This document shows, one piece after another, positions 54,225 through 62,501 of a stretch of DNA of 64,000 nucleotides. The stretch spans positions 113,392 through 177,391 of the forward strand of contig NZ_FNVP01000008.1 of NCBI RefSeq assembly GCF_900108015.1, read 5' to 3'. This DNA is from Flavobacterium urumqiense (GTDB taxonomy: Bacteria > Bacteroidota > Bacteroidia > Flavobacteriales > Flavobacteriaceae). Position numbers and translations under genes: made by a program. Under the pieces are notes generated by a model. It had not been told where the DNA came from, made no database searches, and saw only the letters and a program-made list of their open reading frames with translations. Numbering within the stretch: the first letter of the stretch is position 1; the number at the start of each line of letters is the position of its first letter.

Positions 54225-54260
54225 TATTGTGAAATTCTAATAAAAATTATATAATTCACA
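54225..54260 (-). promoter_or_regulatory. Stress-type 36-nt element before the copper-storage gene
   Basis: On the minus strand: TGTGAATTATATAA, 12 nt, AATTTCACAATA at the 3' part. The first half is a perfect consensus match, the second is weak. The 3' edge lies 65 nt before the Csp ATG. It is the only copy outside 8-23 kb. Confidence 0.5.
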
Positions 54261-54365
54261 CATTATCAGTAATGTATTTTGATTTTATAAAAAATTTAAT
54301 TGCAAAAAAAAGACACTTGTCTTTTAGAACAAGCATACTTTATACAAATTTTAAATTTGAGTTTC

Positions 54366-56187
54366 TTAGTAATTCAAAGTAGCGCCAAAACCAATTCCCA
54401 TATTACTGTCATAGTGGGTTGTAAATCCAAAATTTCTTTTGACAATGTATTTTAAACCTGCCATATATTCTTTGTCAGTATTCCACATTAAACTCATTCG
54501 TAATCGTTTAAAAACCGGAATGTCTTTTCGTTCAAACTGTAAACGCACATTTCCATCAGTAAGCACTTCTGCTTGTCCCATTATTAGCATAGGTAAAGTG
54601 TAATTGATACCTGCACTAAAAACAGAAGGAATATCTTTTGTATTAGTTTGACCAAAAAGATTTCGTTCTTTTTGGTAATACCCATTTTTCTATATCTGGC
54701 GTCAAAACCTATAAACGGCATTATCCATTGCATTTTGCCAATATAACGACCGATGTGTGTTTCGGTTTCATAACCGTGCATATTATTGTAGCCTAAACGC
54801 CACTCTGTACCAATGCTCCAACGTGTGCTTTATAGCATTGCTTCGCCATCATTACCATTGGTTGCAAAATCATTTTCATCATGCCGTTCATCATCTTCAT
54901 TCCTTCAAAATATTTTAACTAGGGTAGCGTAAAGGCTAATTGCTTGATACCATCACCTAAATATAATGAGGCTGATTTTGTGCGATCCTCGGCTGTAACT
55001 AAAAATTCATACGCCATTATTTAGGCAGGAATGCTCATGATAATATCGTAGATCTAGGAAACCGCAATGATTAACCGATCTACTTCAACGGGTTCTACAT
55101 CGTTATCATTGCTTTCTATAATTGTCATTTTACCTCCAGCATACTTAAGCCAAAAATAAGTCGAGGCACCGCCATTTGATATACGTAATCGGACTTTATC
55201 GCCTGCTTTAAATTGTGAAAGTTGGCTTTGACTTTTTCCATTTATTAAGAATTTATCTTAGTACACATCGCTCACGTCCATTGCATTCATGCGCTTCTAT
55301 TCGTTATTAAGTTTGGTTTTAAAATATCCACTTCTTATGACTTCTGCATAACTTTGCGTTGTTCCTTTTTTGATAACAAACCAATCCGAAGCATTATGCA
55401 ACATTCGATGAACATTATTGGCATTCATATCCGTCCACTCACTCAAAACTATAGGCACGGTGGGAATGGCAAGTTCTTCTCTTTAATTCATAATAAAAGA
55501 ACCGTACATTCCTCTTTGTTCCTGTAAGCCGGTATGACTGTGGTACCAATGGGTTCCGTGTTGAATAATTGGAAAGGTATACAAATGCGTTGTATGCGGT
55601 TTGATTGGCATTTGTGTAAGGTTTGGCACACCATCATATCGATTAGGTAACATTAGTCCGTGCCAATGCAACGATGTTTCTTCGTCCAATTCATTATGCA
55701 CATAAATTTCAGCGGTGTCGCCTTCCGTAAATGTGAGCGTTGGCATAGGTATTTGTCCGTTTAGGGTAATGGCTCTTTTAGGTTTATCCGTGAAATTTAC
55801 GATGGTGTCTCGCACATATAAATCATATCTAACTGTTTTTGGTGGTGTGTTGTTTAAAATTGTCTTTATGGATTCTAAGTTTGCTTTTGGCATATCTATA
55901 CTACCCATATTATGATTTTGATGTGAATCATTAGCATCCGTTTTCATATTGTCCATGTTGCCCTTCTTTTAAGAAGTCTTTTCCATGGGAATTTGCATTT
56001 CATCATCCGTATTTTGGGCATTTTCCCGGTTTGTCAGCGTGAATTTCGCTCTGCATTGGGCAGGTATACGTTGTGGGCTGCACTTATTGCGCCTTTTCTT
56101 TTTTTGACATATCCATGCCTTTCATATCCTGTGCCTGGGCAAAGGAATAAATAGACATAATGAATATTAATACTATAATTTTTTCAT
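54366..56187 (-). pseudogene. Multicopper oxidase/CopB-type fusion, internally deleted and full of stops
   Basis: On the minus strand this reads as one large gene in pieces: a frameshifted signal start near 56187, then HMBD (YTCPMQSEIHADKPGKCPKYG with Cys lost), an intact stretch at 55483-55956 with multicopper oxidase motifs (SLHWHGLMLPN, GTHWYHSHTG), then 188 further codons in one frame interrupted by six stop codons (55483, 55297, 55258, 55054, 55021, 54919). The C-terminal cupredoxin domain is missing; the text jumps directly to the CopB-like barrel (GYETETHIGRYIGKMQWIMP, then RLRMSLMWNTDKEYMAGLKY and THYDSNMGIGFG). The product would have oxidised Cu(I) at the cell surface. Confidence 0.8.
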
Positions 56188-56226
56188 TTTTTTAAGTTTA
56201 AAATTGATTTACCAATTCTTACACAG

Positions 56227-56718
56227 TTATTTGTCTAATTCTTTGAGCTTAGCTTTCATCTGTTCAATCTCTGCCTGCTGGCTGGTAATAATATTTTTAA
56301 TTAATTCCTTTATTTCAGGGTCGGTAACCGATGACTCTTTACCCATTAATATTGCTGCAGCATGGTGCGGTATCATTGATTTTAAAAATTCTTTATCTCC
56401 AACCGCTGCCTGTAGCCTAATGCCTGCAAAAAATAGAATCAAACCAATAAAACCAATGACAACCAGTGAAATATTTAATTTCTTATTTTTATACATGCTA
56501 CCCATTACTAGAAGTTCAATTATGAGCATCGGCATGGTCATCAGTCCAGCCATGTAAAATTGGTTTATATTGGGTATTACATTGGCAAAAACATCTACCA
56601 TTGCATACATTAGCGCATACATCGCCACAAACGATAATACTATCATAAGTGCTAATTTCTTATACATTGATGAACCTGCTTCTTTTGTGTGTTGCTGTGT
56701 TGTGTGTTTCATTTCCAT
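56227..56718 (-). CDS. DUF305-family membrane protein
   Basis: A 163-residue product with about four hydrophobic segments (LMIVLSFVAMYALMYAMVDV, AGLMTMPMLIIELLVMGSMY, ISLVVIGFIGLILFFAGI) and a C-terminal DUF305 part with the paired histidines IPHHAAAILMG and an amphipathic helix (IKNIITSQQAEIEQMKAKLKEL). DUF305 proteins are often found with copper-resistance genes, and the HH pair is a possible metal site. It lies between the broken oxidase gene and the YncE-like gene on the same strand. The start has a His/Thr-rich tail (KHTTQQHTKEAGSS) in the cytosol. Confidence 0.85.
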   Translation of the reverse strand: MEMKHTTQQHTKEAGSSMYKKLALMIVLSFVAMYALMYAMVDVFANVIPNINQFYMAGLMTMPMLIIELLVMGSMYKNKKLNISLVVIGFIGLILFFAGIRLQAAVGDKEFLKSMIPHHAAAILMGKESSVTDPEIKELIKNIITSQQAEIEQMKAKLKELDK

Positions 56719-56739
56719 AATTTTTGGTTTAAAAGTTGG

Positions 56740-56845
56740 TTAAATTGATTTTGCTATTTTTTCCATTGTGGAATAATATGAACCGAATTTGCAAATGGAA
56801 TCGCATTGGTCTCGCAAATCTGAAAATAGAATATGTATTGCTTAA
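56740..56845 (-). pseudogene. Second copy of the 3' end of the truncated gene upstream of yncE
   Basis: The minus strand reads ILFSDLRDQCDSICKFGSYY and then STMEKIAKSI before a stop, matching ILFSELRSQCDAICKFGSDY and SIMEKIAKST at the end of the frame at 57926-58147. By eye the two ~100-nt stretches share about 80% of bases. The YncE-like gene lies exactly between them. So the region shows a duplicated gene end flanking a whole gene. Confidence 0.7.
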
Positions 56846-56849
56846 TTTT

Positions 56850-57914
56850 TTATTCCATTCCGCCAGTTTCGGACCAATAACTTATTCCATTCGGTTTTTT
56901 GCCTACTGCAATTGTATTAATTACTTTTTGAGTTGCCACCTCTATTACTGAAACAGTATTGTCACCACTATTGGTTACATAAACTGTTTTTCCGTCTTTG
57001 CTAATCACTACACCATGCGCTTTATTACCTACGGTTATAGTTTTAATAACTTTGTTACTAGTTATGTCAATTACAAAAACTTTATTTGAAACAGGTCTAC
57101 CTATTGTTTCCCCTTGATCGGCTACATATAACAATTTGCTGTCTGGCGTGGCATATAATTGAATTGGACCTTGCGCGTCATTTGGCAATTTTATTCTTAT
57201 TATTTGAGCATTTTTAATATCATATTTTACTACTTCTTTAGTATCATACAAACTCGCAAAAATAAATTTTCTATCTTGTGTAGTTGCAACTTGCACAGCT
57301 ACTCCTCCCAGTGGAATGTCTATTATTTTTCCATCAGCAATAGTAACAATTGACATACTTTTTGCATCCATATTTGCAACATAAAGTTTTCCGTTTTGAT
57401 GTCTAAAACCGTGTGGTAAATATCCTTTTCCTAATTCAAATTTTTGAGTTATTTTATATGTTTTGGCATCAACTTGAAATATCTGATTTGATTCATTTGC
57501 AGTTGCGTATGCATATTCTGATTTATTATCTAAAACTACATGAGCCAGATGCAAATTCTTACCAAGTTCAATACGTTTTTTTATTGAATTAGTGTTTGGA
57601 TCGATTACTATTAATTGGTTTGTTGCTGTACTATCCATAGGTATTGCCGTCACCCAAACGGATTTCCCATTAGGTGCAACCTGTACGTTATGTGCCATAA
57701 ACATCATTCCTGAAGAGTCACTAATTGATATTTCAGTGTTTTTTGTACTGTCCTGAAGGTTTATAACAGAAATGCTACCTCCATCTTCATTGGCTACGTA
57801 TACTTTTGCTAATTGCATTGTTTTTTTAGGATTATTGCAGCTGCCTATTATTAAGCCAGCCACTACTAATACTACCATAATTTGAAATTTTTTGAGTACT
57901 ACAAGATTTTTCAT
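56850..57914 (-). CDS. YncE-type YVTN beta-propeller lipoprotein
   Basis: About 354 residues from the ATG at 57914, which gives a lipoprotein signal (VVLVVAGLIIGSCNNPKK). A longer frame to 57980 exists but has no plausible N-terminus. The body has seven similar blades with YVANEDGGSISVINL, YVANMDAKSMSIVTI, VFVIDITSNKVIKTITVGNKAHGVVIS and VYVTNSGDNTVSVIEV motifs (YVTN type). Such propellers bind partners or metals in the periplasm; in Bacteroidota they often accompany copper and nitrous oxide genes. It is flanked on both sides by copies of the same gene end, suggesting that it arrived by insertion or unequal duplication. Confidence 0.9.
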   Translation of the reverse strand: MKNLVVLKKFQIMVVLVVAGLIIGSCNNPKKTMQLAKVYVANEDGGSISVINLQDSTKNTEISISDSSGMMFMAHNVQVAPNGKSVWVTAIPMDSTATNQLIVIDPNTNSIKKRIELGKNLHLAHVVLDNKSEYAYATANESNQIFQVDAKTYKITQKFELGKGYLPHGFRHQNGKLYVANMDAKSMSIVTIADGKIIDIPLGGVAVQVATTQDRKFIFASLYDTKEVVKYDIKNAQIIRIKLPNDAQGPIQLYATPDSKLLYVADQGETIGRPVSNKVFVIDITSNKVIKTITVGNKAHGVVISKDGKTVYVTNSGDNTVSVIEVATQKVINTIAVGKKPNGISYWSETGGME

Positions 57915-57925
57915 TTTTTTATTAT

Positions 57926-58147
57926 TTAAGTTGATTTTGCTATTTTTTCCATAATGGAATAATCTGAACCAAATTTGCAAATAGCGTCACATTGACTTCG
58001 CAATTCAGAAAACAGAATGTATTTGCTGTTCATTTTTGAATTTTTTATGACTGGTCTGTTTAATTGTTGAATTATATTTTTTTCGCGACTGTCCGGAATG
58101 ATGATATAAAATGCCTCTTCAACATCGGAAATACTCGGCGAATTCAA
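57926..58147 (-). pseudogene. 3' remnant of a gene cut by the IS30 element
   Basis: A 73-codon frame (EEAFYIIIPDSREKNIIQQL, then NRPVIKNSKMNSKYILFSEL and RSQCDAICKFGSDYSIMEKI) starts only with a TTG right at the end of the IS30 remnant, and the frame appears open further back into the element. It therefore looks like the C-terminal part of a larger gene whose 5' part was removed. I do not recognise the family with certainty; an enzyme of DNA modification or restriction is one thought, from the style of the text. The same end sequence is repeated at 56740-56845. Confidence 0.55.
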
Positions 58148-59122
58148 GTCATAAATGCAACTTGACCATTATTATTTAATGAAAGTATAAATACTTCGTT
58201 TATAGTTTTATTTCCAAACCTTTTTCTATGTCTGTTATTTAATTTATCTTCTGAATTCTGTACTTGAATGTCTGTTATGTTTTCGAAATTCATCCCTTTT
58301 GGGAAATACTGTCTTACTAATCCGTTCCTGTTTTCATTTGAACCTCTTTCCCAACTATAACAGGGTTTTGCGAAATAATAATCAATTTCTAATATATCAG
58401 ACACCTTTCGATGTTGTGCGAATTCCTTTCCGTTGTCGGATGTAATTGTCTTTAAAAACGAAGTTCAATCTTGAAGTGAATCTATTATTGCCTAATTTAC
58501 TTCTGTCGCTTCTTTTGATTTCAATATTCGTATTTTAGATACACCTGTTGCCCTGTCGTTGATTGTCAACAAAGCTCCTTTGTGCCCAGCTCCAATTATT
58601 AAGTCTATTTCTAAATCACCAATTGTCTTTCTTTCTTCTAGGCTTTTGAGTCTTTGGTCGATATCTACCCGACCGATTATCTGACCTCGATTATCTTTTT
58701 ACGCACCTCTTTTTCTATAAACCTTTTCTTGAGAACGTAACCAAAGATGTGAGTTACCCCCTCGTTTTTTATCTTTCCAAATGTATTGATAAATTCGTTC
58801 ATGAGATACACAATTGAATCCTTGCTCTTTTGCTCTTCCACTATTTGCTCTGGACTATATTCTTGTTTAACTCAATGCTCAACAAAATCCTTAACTTCAG
58901 AGGTAAATCGACTATTGTTATTTTTATCGGAATGCCTTTCTTCGCACCGGCGGTGGGCTAAAACCGCTCTGTACTTGTTATTTCGCTTACCGCAATTCCT
59001 TTTGATTTCTCTATAAGTTGTGGAAACATCTTTTTTTAATCGTTCGGCTATTTCGGGTTTTGATAATTTTCATTTAACAATTTTTCTATTATGTATTTTT
59101 GCTCTTGTGTAATTTTGCTCAT
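58144..59122 (-). mobile_element. IS30-family transposase remnant
   Basis: Read through the breaks, the minus strand gives an IS30 transposase: HTH part (MSKITQEQKYIIEKLLNENY, LSKPEIAERLKKDVSTTYREIKRN), then SPEQI, IGRVDIDQRLKSLEERKTIG, the DDE residues in DLEIDLIIGAGHKG, TSDNGKEFAQH and ERGSNENRNGLVRQYFPKG. At least two frameshifts and about five stop codons interrupt it, so it is dead. It starts at the ATG at 59122 and ends at 58144, where a 73-codon remnant of another gene follows. Exact terminal repeats were not found. Confidence 0.85.
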
Positions 59123-59607
59123 AATTTGCAATTTTTCGTTTAGGAGCAAGTAAGGCTAAATATACCATTCAGCAAAAGGGGGAAAAGAATTAATTTTCTT
59201 TTCTCTTTTCTGAAAAAATTTAACCACACCGCAACTTCCAAATGTTGCATTCATTAATTGAATCTAAGAAGCTAAAGTCTCACTGTAACTATATGTTAAG
59301 AGATCCAGTAACAATGTAAAACTTAAGAAATAAAAACGATATTCCAGTAGAAAGTATTTTAGTGTTTCAATTGTTTTTGATAACATACTATTAAAAATTT
59401 AAGATATTCTTTTGTAAAAATTAGAAATTGATTTAAATGTATTACAAATTACAAAAAAACTGTTCCATTTTAAATTATATTATATTCTGGATATTTATGA
59501 AGCTTTTTTAGCTGGTAATTTTAAAAATGCTTTTTAATTGTTTTAATTGAACTATATATTCTAAATATATTATGGGCTCATTTAGACTAGTGAAAATTCT
59601 AATTTGT
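59123..59607. other. Intergenic stretch between the IS30 remnant and the right repeat
   Basis: About 485 nt without a supported gene. A minus-strand frame at 59508-59717 overlaps the repeat and has no coding character. The IS30 terminal repeat may lie near 59123-59170 but was not identified. Confidence 0.4.
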
Positions 59608-60206
59608 CGTATTCGTAATTTTATTTTGATAACGTTGTAAATATGTGATCGTAAATGATTTTCTAATTTATAAATTTCAGTTTTTTTAAATATTAAAAAT
59701 GGTAGAGAACATTGCAATATATTTGTATCTTTTTAAATGCAAAAAAGGTAAAGAAAAATAATAATTTACAGAATTATTTGGATTTAGGATTTTGACAGAA
59801 TTTTTATTTCAATGATAAATTAAAAGAGAATATGGGTCTATTTTAAGTTATTTTTCAACGACGAACTTTTTCTTTGATGGTGTTCATTTTCCATATTTAT
59901 TAAATGTAATTCTTTGACTGATAAATCTTTTCTTGTCAACAAAGCTAAATGTTCATGTAATTTTTGAAATACTTTCAAATCATCTTCGCCAATGTCTTCA
60001 ATTGATACTACTGGCAAATTTTTGAGCTATTATAAGCTCGTTTAATTTTAAATGCAACGCAATAGACTAGCCATTGAACAGGTTGTTTGAAAATTTTAAG
60101 TTGATTCAGCGAGACCCTAATTTTAGATATTTCTAGGGTCTCGATTTTTCCTCTTAAAAGATGAGATTAGATGAATAATTTGATTATGTCATAAAAGCAA
60201 AAACCC
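59608..60206 (+). repeat. Right copy of the ~598 bp direct repeat
   Basis: Matches 23126-23723 in the same orientation with about 31 differences (~95% identity by hand). The minus strand holds a short open phrase (VVSIEDIGEDDLKVFQKL, then HEHLALLTRKDLSVKELHL and INMENEHHQRKSSSLKNN) of no known family. The 10-bp hairpin at 60110-60143 is the same as in the left copy. Similar flanks on both sides of a 36-kb block are the usual sign of an inserted or duplicated segment. Confidence 0.9.
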
Positions 60207-60233
60207 CTTAAACAGTTATGTTTAAAGGGTTTT
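60199..60233. terminator. Terminator-like hairpin just after the right repeat
   Basis: AAAACCCCTTAAACA and TGTTTAAAGGGTTTT form a ~14-bp stem (one mismatch) with a 5-nt loop and flanking A/T runs. The left repeat is followed at the same place by a different palindrome (TAAATCATATGATTTA with AACC/GGTT arms), so the stem is kept while its sequence has changed. Confidence 0.65.
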
Positions 60234-60254
60234 AGTTCATTTTGAGAATTCTCT

Positions 60255-60269
60255 CGCGGAGAAAGAGGG
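60255..60269 (-). other. Short tRNA-3'-end-like word
   Basis: On the minus strand TCCCTCTTTCTCCGC resembles the 3' arm of a tRNA (GGTTCG is seen just 5' of it, but the arm is interrupted). No complete tRNA is present. Integrases often use tRNA ends as attachment sites. A shorter version (TCCCTCTTTCTC) occurs near 23785 after the left repeat. Too short to be decisive. Confidence 0.25.
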
Positions 60270-60475
60270 ACTAATCGAAATTACGAACCCCTTGTATTCA
60301 TTGACTTTAAAGCCAATTCTCAGAATGAGTGCACCGAATTATGCACCCTTTTTTTGACTCAATTTAGCACTTAAATTGTATGAATCAAATTTACGAATTT
60401 AAGTCCAATTAATCTCATAAAGACGACCAAAAAATGAACAGGTTGCATTGCAATTTTCAATTTTCAAGAATGATT

Positions 60476-60679
60476 TTAGTCAACGATCAAGGTCATTACC
60501 TGTTCCTGTTTCAGGCTGGTATATTGGCAGAATTCTTCTATGCTCACCAATTCGTTTTGTAGCTTGTTAAGCTCTTTGCGGATGGTTTGCAACATTCTCA
60601 CGCTTTGCCGGTAACTCTTCCCTGTAATGCGTTGTATGTCCTTCGGGTAGATACACAACCTCTTGTTTTCGATTTTCAT
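60476..60679 (-). CDS. Small HTH-like protein of a repeated element
   Basis: A 67-residue protein: IYPKDIQRITGKSYRQSVRM followed by LQTIRKELNKLQNELVSIEE and FCQYTSLKQEQVMTLIVD. The spacing suggests a helix-turn-helix part (IQRITGKSYRQSVRML) and a following helix. I have seen such short proteins in Flavobacteria near similar cassettes, without assigned function; an excisionase-like or regulatory role is only a guess. A badly decayed copy stands at 24045-24200 beyond the left repeat, so it belongs to the repeated unit. The next gene on this strand is the XRE-type regulator at 60807. Confidence 0.65.
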   Translation of the reverse strand: MKIENKRLCIYPKDIQRITGKSYRQSVRMLQTIRKELNKLQNELVSIEEFCQYTSLKQEQVMTLIVD

Positions 60680-60806
60680 ACACTATCTATAGCTTTGAGT
60701 AGGTTTTGATATACCGTGAAGTACTAGCTGCCATACTTTCATGGAGTAAAATTAATCAAAAAAAGGATGCATTTATTCCCGCTGAAACAAGGCGTGGAAT
60801 TTTCTT

Positions 60807-61034
60807 TTATTCTATAGGATTGTCGATTTTTAATAATTCCCTTGCACTGACCGGTGCCAATGTATGTCCAAACATTTTAAGGACCTGGTTTACCTTTCCG
60901 AGATTTAGGTTCTCTTTTCCTTGTTCTATTTTACGAACAACAGTTAGTGCTACTCCAGCACGTTCCGCAAAAGCTTCCTGAGTAAGCTTTACTTCGTTTC
61001 TTTTCTCTTTAACAAAATTGGCTAATGTCTTCAT
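60807..61034 (-). CDS. HipB/XRE-type helix-turn-helix regulator
   Basis: About 75 residues from the ATG at 61034 (the frame is open further upstream to 61178, but those residues have no HTH-like character and a plausible start follows a long non-coding-like text). The protein has the y4mF/HipB HTH pattern (KTLANFVKEKRNEVKLTQEAFAERAGVALTVVRKIEQGKENLN, in pieces: LTQEAFAERAGVALTVVRKI and LNLGKVNQVLKMFG). Such proteins usually repress their own operon, and HipB partners with HipA. No HipA gene follows; the sequence downstream on this strand (60700-60806) is a frame that ends early. It is divergent from the 61300 cassette and could control it. Confidence 0.8.
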   Translation of the reverse strand: MKTLANFVKEKRNEVKLTQEAFAERAGVALTVVRKIEQGKENLNLGKVNQVLKMFGHTLAPVSARELLKIDNPIE

Positions 61035-61299
61035 CGTTATATGCATTTGCATTGATTTTAAGCAAATATATCGTTTTATATGTAAAAGCATATAGTTGTT
61101 TTTTGATAGGTTGTCCGACACAGGGTGACATTTATGTTTAAAAATGTCATTTATACCACTGCAAGACATATGGAACAATGCCTTGTTCTATATTATTAGT
61201 TTAAGTGTAATCTTTGTTTTCGAAATCAATCGAAAGCGTTGCAACAGGATGATGATTGAGGAAATTTGAAACAATTATTAATTTAAATTTTTAGGAATT

Positions 61300-62055
61300 A
61301 TGGCAAGACAGAAAGGCATAATTAAGTTGAAAGGTACGATCGGGGATATTACCTTCTACAAAACGAAAGACGGCCATTTGGCTCGTGAAAAAGGTGGCAT
61401 CGATGCGAGCAGAATCGCAAGCGATCCAGCCTTCCAGAGAACGCGTGAAAACGGTTCCGAATTTGGAAGAGCTGGGAAGGCAGGGAAAACTTTGAGAACG
61501 GCATTACGAACGTTACTTATCAATTCTGCTGATGGCAGAATGGTAAGCCGATTAACTCAGTCTATGATTAAAGTCATTCAAGCGGATATGATAAGTGAGC
61601 GTGGATTGCGTAATGTGATTGATGGTGAAGCAGAATTGCTTGCAGGCTTCGAATTCAATATTAGAGGTAAACTAGGAACTTCTTTATTTGCTCCTTTTGT
61701 GGGGACAATTGACCGTGCTACGGGTAATATTATGGTTGATTTGTTGCCGTTTGTTCCTGCGAACATGATTGCGGCTGCAAGTGGAACTACTCATTTCAAA
61801 ATTATATCAGCAGGTGCGGAAATTGATTTTGAAGCGGAAACCTTTGTAGTCGCCACTTCGGAAACGGATATTCTACCTTGGAATTCGAATCAAACTGTTG
61901 ATATCAATCATGCCAATCCAGTTACTCCGGGCAGCACAAAACCATTGTTTTTAGCTTTGGGAATTGAATTCTATCAAGAGGTAAACGGCAGAATGTATCC
62001 TTTGAAAAACGGTTCATACAATCCATTGGCATTGGTTCAGGTAAGCGGGCTGTAA
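61300..62055 (+). CDS. Cassette protein of unknown function (MARQKG-type)
   Basis: The 251-residue protein begins MARQKGIIKLKGTIGDITFY, then REKGGIDASRIASDPAFQRT and GSEFGRAGKAGKTLRTALRT. The rest has alternating strands with possible beta-sandwich text (FEFNIRGKLGTSLFAPFVGT, TGNIMVDLLPFVPANMIAAASGTTHFKI, LFLALGIEFYQEVNGRMYPL). There is no signal peptide. I do not recognise a described family; the N-terminal KGTIGDITFY opening is common to a set of unannotated Flavobacterium proteins. It is followed after one base by the DUF5675 gene, so the two are coupled, and the HipB-type regulator lies divergently upstream. Confidence 0.65.
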   Translation: MARQKGIIKLKGTIGDITFYKTKDGHLAREKGGIDASRIASDPAFQRTRENGSEFGRAGKAGKTLRTALRTLLINSADGRMVSRLTQSMIKVIQADMISERGLRNVIDGEAELLAGFEFNIRGKLGTSLFAPFVGTIDRATGNIMVDLLPFVPANMIAAASGTTHFKIISAGAEIDFEAETFVVATSETDILPWNSNQTVDINHANPVTPGSTKPLFLALGIEFYQEVNGRMYPLKNGSYNPLALVQVSGL

Positions 62056-62056
62056 G

Positions 62057-62494
62057 ATGGTTTTAGTGTTAAATAGGACGTATTTCCCCGAGGGAACACA
62101 AGGAACAATAGTATGGAACGGCACCTTAGTTTGTTATGCCATCGAGTTGCCTTGGTTGCATAACCAACAACGTGTTTCTTGTATTCCCGAAGGAGAATAT
62201 GTTTTGCAGAAGCGGTTTAGCCCAAAGTTCCAATGGCACTTGCATTTGAAAAATGTTCCGGGAAGAGATTTGATATTAATCCATCCCGCCAATGACGCTA
62301 AATCCGAATTATTGGGTTGTATTGCGCCTGTAACACTGCACACCGGAATAGGGAAGGGCAGTTCTTCTCGAAAAGCATTAGAAAAGTTAAAAGCTTTAGT
62401 TTATAGAGCTTTGAGTTATAATGAAGAAGTGAAAATAAGAATCCAAACTAATCCTTCGACTCCGCTTAGGAAGACAAGGCTAAAAAATAAGTAA
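62057..62494 (+). CDS. DUF5675-family protein with an H...GC motif
   Basis: The 145-residue protein has the DUF5675 text: RTYFPEGTQGTIVWNGTLVCYAIELP, then SCIPEGEYVLQKRF, GRDLILIHPANDAKSELLGC with His near residue 76 and Cys near residue 88, and a basic C-terminal tail. The His and GC arrangement recalls L,D-transpeptidase (YkuD-like) active sites (HxG...GC), so a peptidoglycan-linked or cysteine-protease-like activity is possible, but the family function is not established. It has no signal peptide. It lies between the 251-residue gene and two small membrane-protein genes. Confidence 0.7.
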   Translation: MVLVLNRTYFPEGTQGTIVWNGTLVCYAIELPWLHNQQRVSCIPEGEYVLQKRFSPKFQWHLHLKNVPGRDLILIHPANDAKSELLGCIAPVTLHTGIGKGSSSRKALEKLKALVYRALSYNEEVKIRIQTNPSTPLRKTRLKNK

Positions 62495-62501
62495 ATAAAT
62501 T

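Noticed and set aside
54919..55485. Stop-codon readthrough or recoding as the explanation of the six in-frame stops in the oxidase gene
   Set aside because: All three stop codons end normal genes in the window, the stops fall at different residue types, and a whole copper domain is missing, so decay is simpler.
59508..59717. A 69-codon minus-strand frame
   Set aside because: It runs across the edge of the direct repeat and has no coding character; the left repeat does not keep it open.
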